7,251 nt of DNA, taken from positions 1 through 7,251 of the forward strand of contig CAJWML010000033.1 of the NCBI GenBank assembly GCA_913043285.1. The letters run 5' to 3'. Position numbers and translations under genes: made by a program. Positions 5,861 through 7,251 of the stretch are shown here, in pieces. The stretch is from CAKZNE01 sp002695025 (GTDB lineage Bacteria; Bacteroidota; Bacteroidia; Flavobacteriales; Schleiferiaceae). Within the stretch, counting starts at the first letter, position 1, and each line of letters opens with the position of its first letter. The notes under the pieces are model-generated. The model had not been told where the DNA came from. It saw nothing but the letters and a program-made list of their open reading frames with translations, and ran no database searches.

Positions 5861-6538
5861 ATGTATAGAACTCTTTTATTAAGCGTGTTTATTTTAGTTA
5901 TAGCTTACTCCTGCGAGAAGTCAAAGGACTGTGATTTCAGTGGTTCTTATGAGTTTGAGATTCCAGTTACTTTTTACCCTGCCATTGATACCTTTTATGT
6001 GGAGGATACGATCAGGATCAGTTCACGCTTTTCCAAACAAGTATTTGAGAAAAAAACCGGGAGGTCTTACACTTTAAACAACTTTAAATTTTTCCCCACC
6101 AGTACCATTTATAGAATTGACACCTTACCTCCCGCCAACGATGAGGAATACACCAGCTTAAAGAGTTTTGATAAGATCCTGTATCCCCAATATGACTATC
6201 AAATAGTTGAATACTCCAACGGAGGTAGCGCAATTGTGGGCAAATACAATTATGATGGCACAGAATACTCGCTCGAATTCAGTTTGATTCCCAATCATGC
6301 CGGACTATATAGCTTTTCTTTTGGGTCAGAACTTATTTCATTTGGCTCTGATCAGGGATTTGAAAATAAATGTGATGATGCGAGTATCGATGCCTTTGTA
6401 AAGATCAATGATGGAGCCGAAAATAATATCACTTTTCTTTCGAGTAGCCCTAACCCGCATTGGAATGATTGGGTATTGCAAAAACCCAATGAGAGGTACC
6501 ACAAGTTTGGTGGCTATACCTTTTATGTGATAGAGTAA
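5861..6538 (+). CDS. Lipoprotein of tandem paralog family, member 1
   Basis: This 225-residue protein has no function I recognise. The signal peptide has a hydrophobic core at residues 4-14 and a lipid-attachment Cys18 in AYSC, with an atypical Tyr at -2; the mature protein starts CEKSKDCD, an acidic/Lys-rich start compatible with surface export. The rest looks like a beta-rich domain of alternating aromatic and polar residues. It shares with the next gene 'FEIP', 'YPAxDTF', 'DTIxI', 'IYRIDT', 'LIPNxxGLY' and an identical C-terminus, KFGGYTFYVIE. Cys24 and one later Cys (in NKCDD) are also shared and could form a disulfide. The gene follows the metallopeptidase stop by 7 bp and precedes its paralog by 2 bp, so all three are probably co-transcribed and may act together at the outer membrane. 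A substrate-binding, inhibitor or structural role cannot be distinguished. Confidence 0.82.
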   Translation: MYRTLLLSVFILVIAYSCEKSKDCDFSGSYEFEIPVTFYPAIDTFYVEDTIRISSRFSKQVFEKKTGRSYTLNNFKFFPTSTIYRIDTLPPANDEEYTSLKSFDKILYPQYDYQIVEYSNGGSAIVGKYNYDGTEYSLEFSLIPNHAGLYSFSFGSELISFGSDQGFENKCDDASIDAFVKINDGAENNITFLSSSPNPHWNDWVLQKPNERYHKFGGYTFYVIE

Positions 6539-6562
6539 TTATGATAAAAGTCCTTATGTTCA
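6503..6562 (+). repeat. 60-bp gene-junction repeat, recurring at 7192-7251
   Basis: The end of member 1, the 2-bp spacer and the start of member 2 recur 689 bp downstream as the end of member 2 and the start of a third gene. By hand, 53 of 60 bases agree. All seven differences fall at synonymous third positions, and the stop-spacer-start segment TAATTATG is identical. This marks the tandem duplication unit and shows that the array continues past the right edge. Confidence 0.85.
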
Positions 6563-7227
6563 GTTTAATAGCTTCCGTAGCAGCCTGTTCCTGTGAAAAG
6601 GGCTGGGGCTGTGATGTGGAAGGAGGCTATCAATTTGAAATTCCAACCACTCTGTATCCAGCATTAGACACCTTCCAAATTGGTGACACTATTCATATTC
6701 AGAATGACTTTTCAGATCGGGTTTATGATAGGAATTCACAGCAATTCTTTGATTTGAAGAGTTTTGACTTTTACCCAATTACTGATATTTATAGAATAGA
6801 TACTCCGGTTTCCAAGTGGGGTCCTGGTACGGGAAATCATGCAATTTTTGAATTTGATGTTATTATTCCTGATGGCTATGATTACGATATATTTCAATAT
6901 AGCTATGGAGCGAAATCTCTATTGGGGGAGTTCAAGTATGAAGAAGGAAAGTACAAATTGGATATTATGTTAATTCCTAACAGAGATGGACTATATACAA
7001 TAAGACATTTTTCGAGATTGGTAAGTTTAAAGGCAAATGAGGTTCAGGACTTCCCAGGAAGGTGTTCAGATGAGCGCGTTGAAGGATATACAGTGCTGAA
7101 TAATAACTCTGATAATAACCGGGATTTATTACTGGATAGCCCTGATACACTTTGGAGCAAGATTGCTTATTCAAACCCCATAGATTACGAGAAATTTGGC
7201 GGCTATACCTTTTACGTAATAGAGTAA
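6541..7227 (+). CDS. Lipoprotein of tandem paralog family, member 2
   Basis: The 228-residue product is a diverged paralog of the preceding gene. It has a good lipobox, VAAC with Cys16; a second Cys at 18 aligns with the lipidated Cys of member 1. Conserved landmarks are CD at 24-25, 'FEIPTTLYPALDTF', 'GDTIHI', 'IYRIDT', 'YDYDIFQYSYG', 'LIPNRDGLY', a Cys in 'GRCSDE' and the terminal KFGGYTFYVIE. The middle (about residues 85-105) and the segment before the last Cys differ most from member 1, with several small length changes. The start is fixed by the signal peptide and by the 2-bp gap after the previous stop codon. No separate promoter is visible. Such close-set paralogs usually arise by unequal crossing-over; whether the copies have distinct partners or merely raise dosage is unknown. 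Confidence 0.82.
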   Translation: MIKVLMFSLIASVAACSCEKGWGCDVEGGYQFEIPTTLYPALDTFQIGDTIHIQNDFSDRVYDRNSQQFFDLKSFDFYPITDIYRIDTPVSKWGPGTGNHAIFEFDVIIPDGYDYDIFQYSYGAKSLLGEFKYEEGKYKLDIMLIPNRDGLYTIRHFSRLVSLKANEVQDFPGRCSDERVEGYTVLNNNSDNNRDLLLDSPDTLWSKIAYSNPIDYEKFGGYTFYVIE

Positions 7228-7229
7228 TT

Positions 7230-7251
7230 ATGATAAAAGTTCTCATGTTTA
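7230..7251 (+). CDS. Start of a third lipoprotein paralog (3' end outside window)
   Basis: An ATG two bases after the preceding stop opens a frame encoding MIKVLMF, the same seven residues that start member 2, with synonymous base changes only. Just 22 bases are visible, so the call rests on the repeated gene junction and not on the protein itself. It should be a third member of the array or a truncated remnant of one. Confidence 0.6.

Overview
The window looks like chromosomal DNA from a member of the Bacteroidota, probably a Cytophagales-like marine or soil bacterium. The grounds are A-rich leaders without strong Shine-Dalgarno sequences, TAnnTTTG-type -7 boxes, signal peptides ending in Gln, and lipoproteins whose mature Cys is followed by Lys/Asp or Glu/Lys. 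The genus cannot be fixed from this sequence. All supported genes lie on the + strand.

Region 1 (1-795) holds the C-terminal end of a WYL-domain transcriptional regulator cut by the window edge, followed after 40 bp by a VOC-fold (glyoxalase/bleomycin-resistance-like) gene. Region 2 (796-2156) holds a small secreted protein gene built of five 31-residue repeats. It is flanked on both sides by copies of one structured intergenic element with several hairpins. Region 3 (2157-3377) is a single gene for an exported erythromycin-esterase-family protein. Region 4 (3378-4029) is non-coding: an array of 27-bp palindromic REP-like units with similar spacers, an imperfect inverted repeat around it, and then the upstream region of the next gene.

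Region 5 (4030-7251) is a compact block of lipoprotein genes. A 607-residue lipoprotein with a Gly/Ser linker, a carboxypeptidase-regulatory-like domain and a HELAH zinc-protease motif is followed 7 bp later by two paralogous lipoproteins of about 225 residues. The start of a third paralog runs off the right edge. Spacings of 7, 2 and 2 bp indicate one transcript, probably directing an envelope-anchored protease together with a tandemly expanded lipoprotein family. The base composition drops sharply within the protease gene, from about 73% GC to about 30% GC within roughly 100 bp, so its 3' end resembles the AT-rich lipoprotein genes downstream.

The least explained features are the two-copy structured element, whose ends vaguely recall integron attC sites, the secreted 31-residue-repeat protein between the copies, the REP-like array, and the protease plus tandem-lipoprotein locus.
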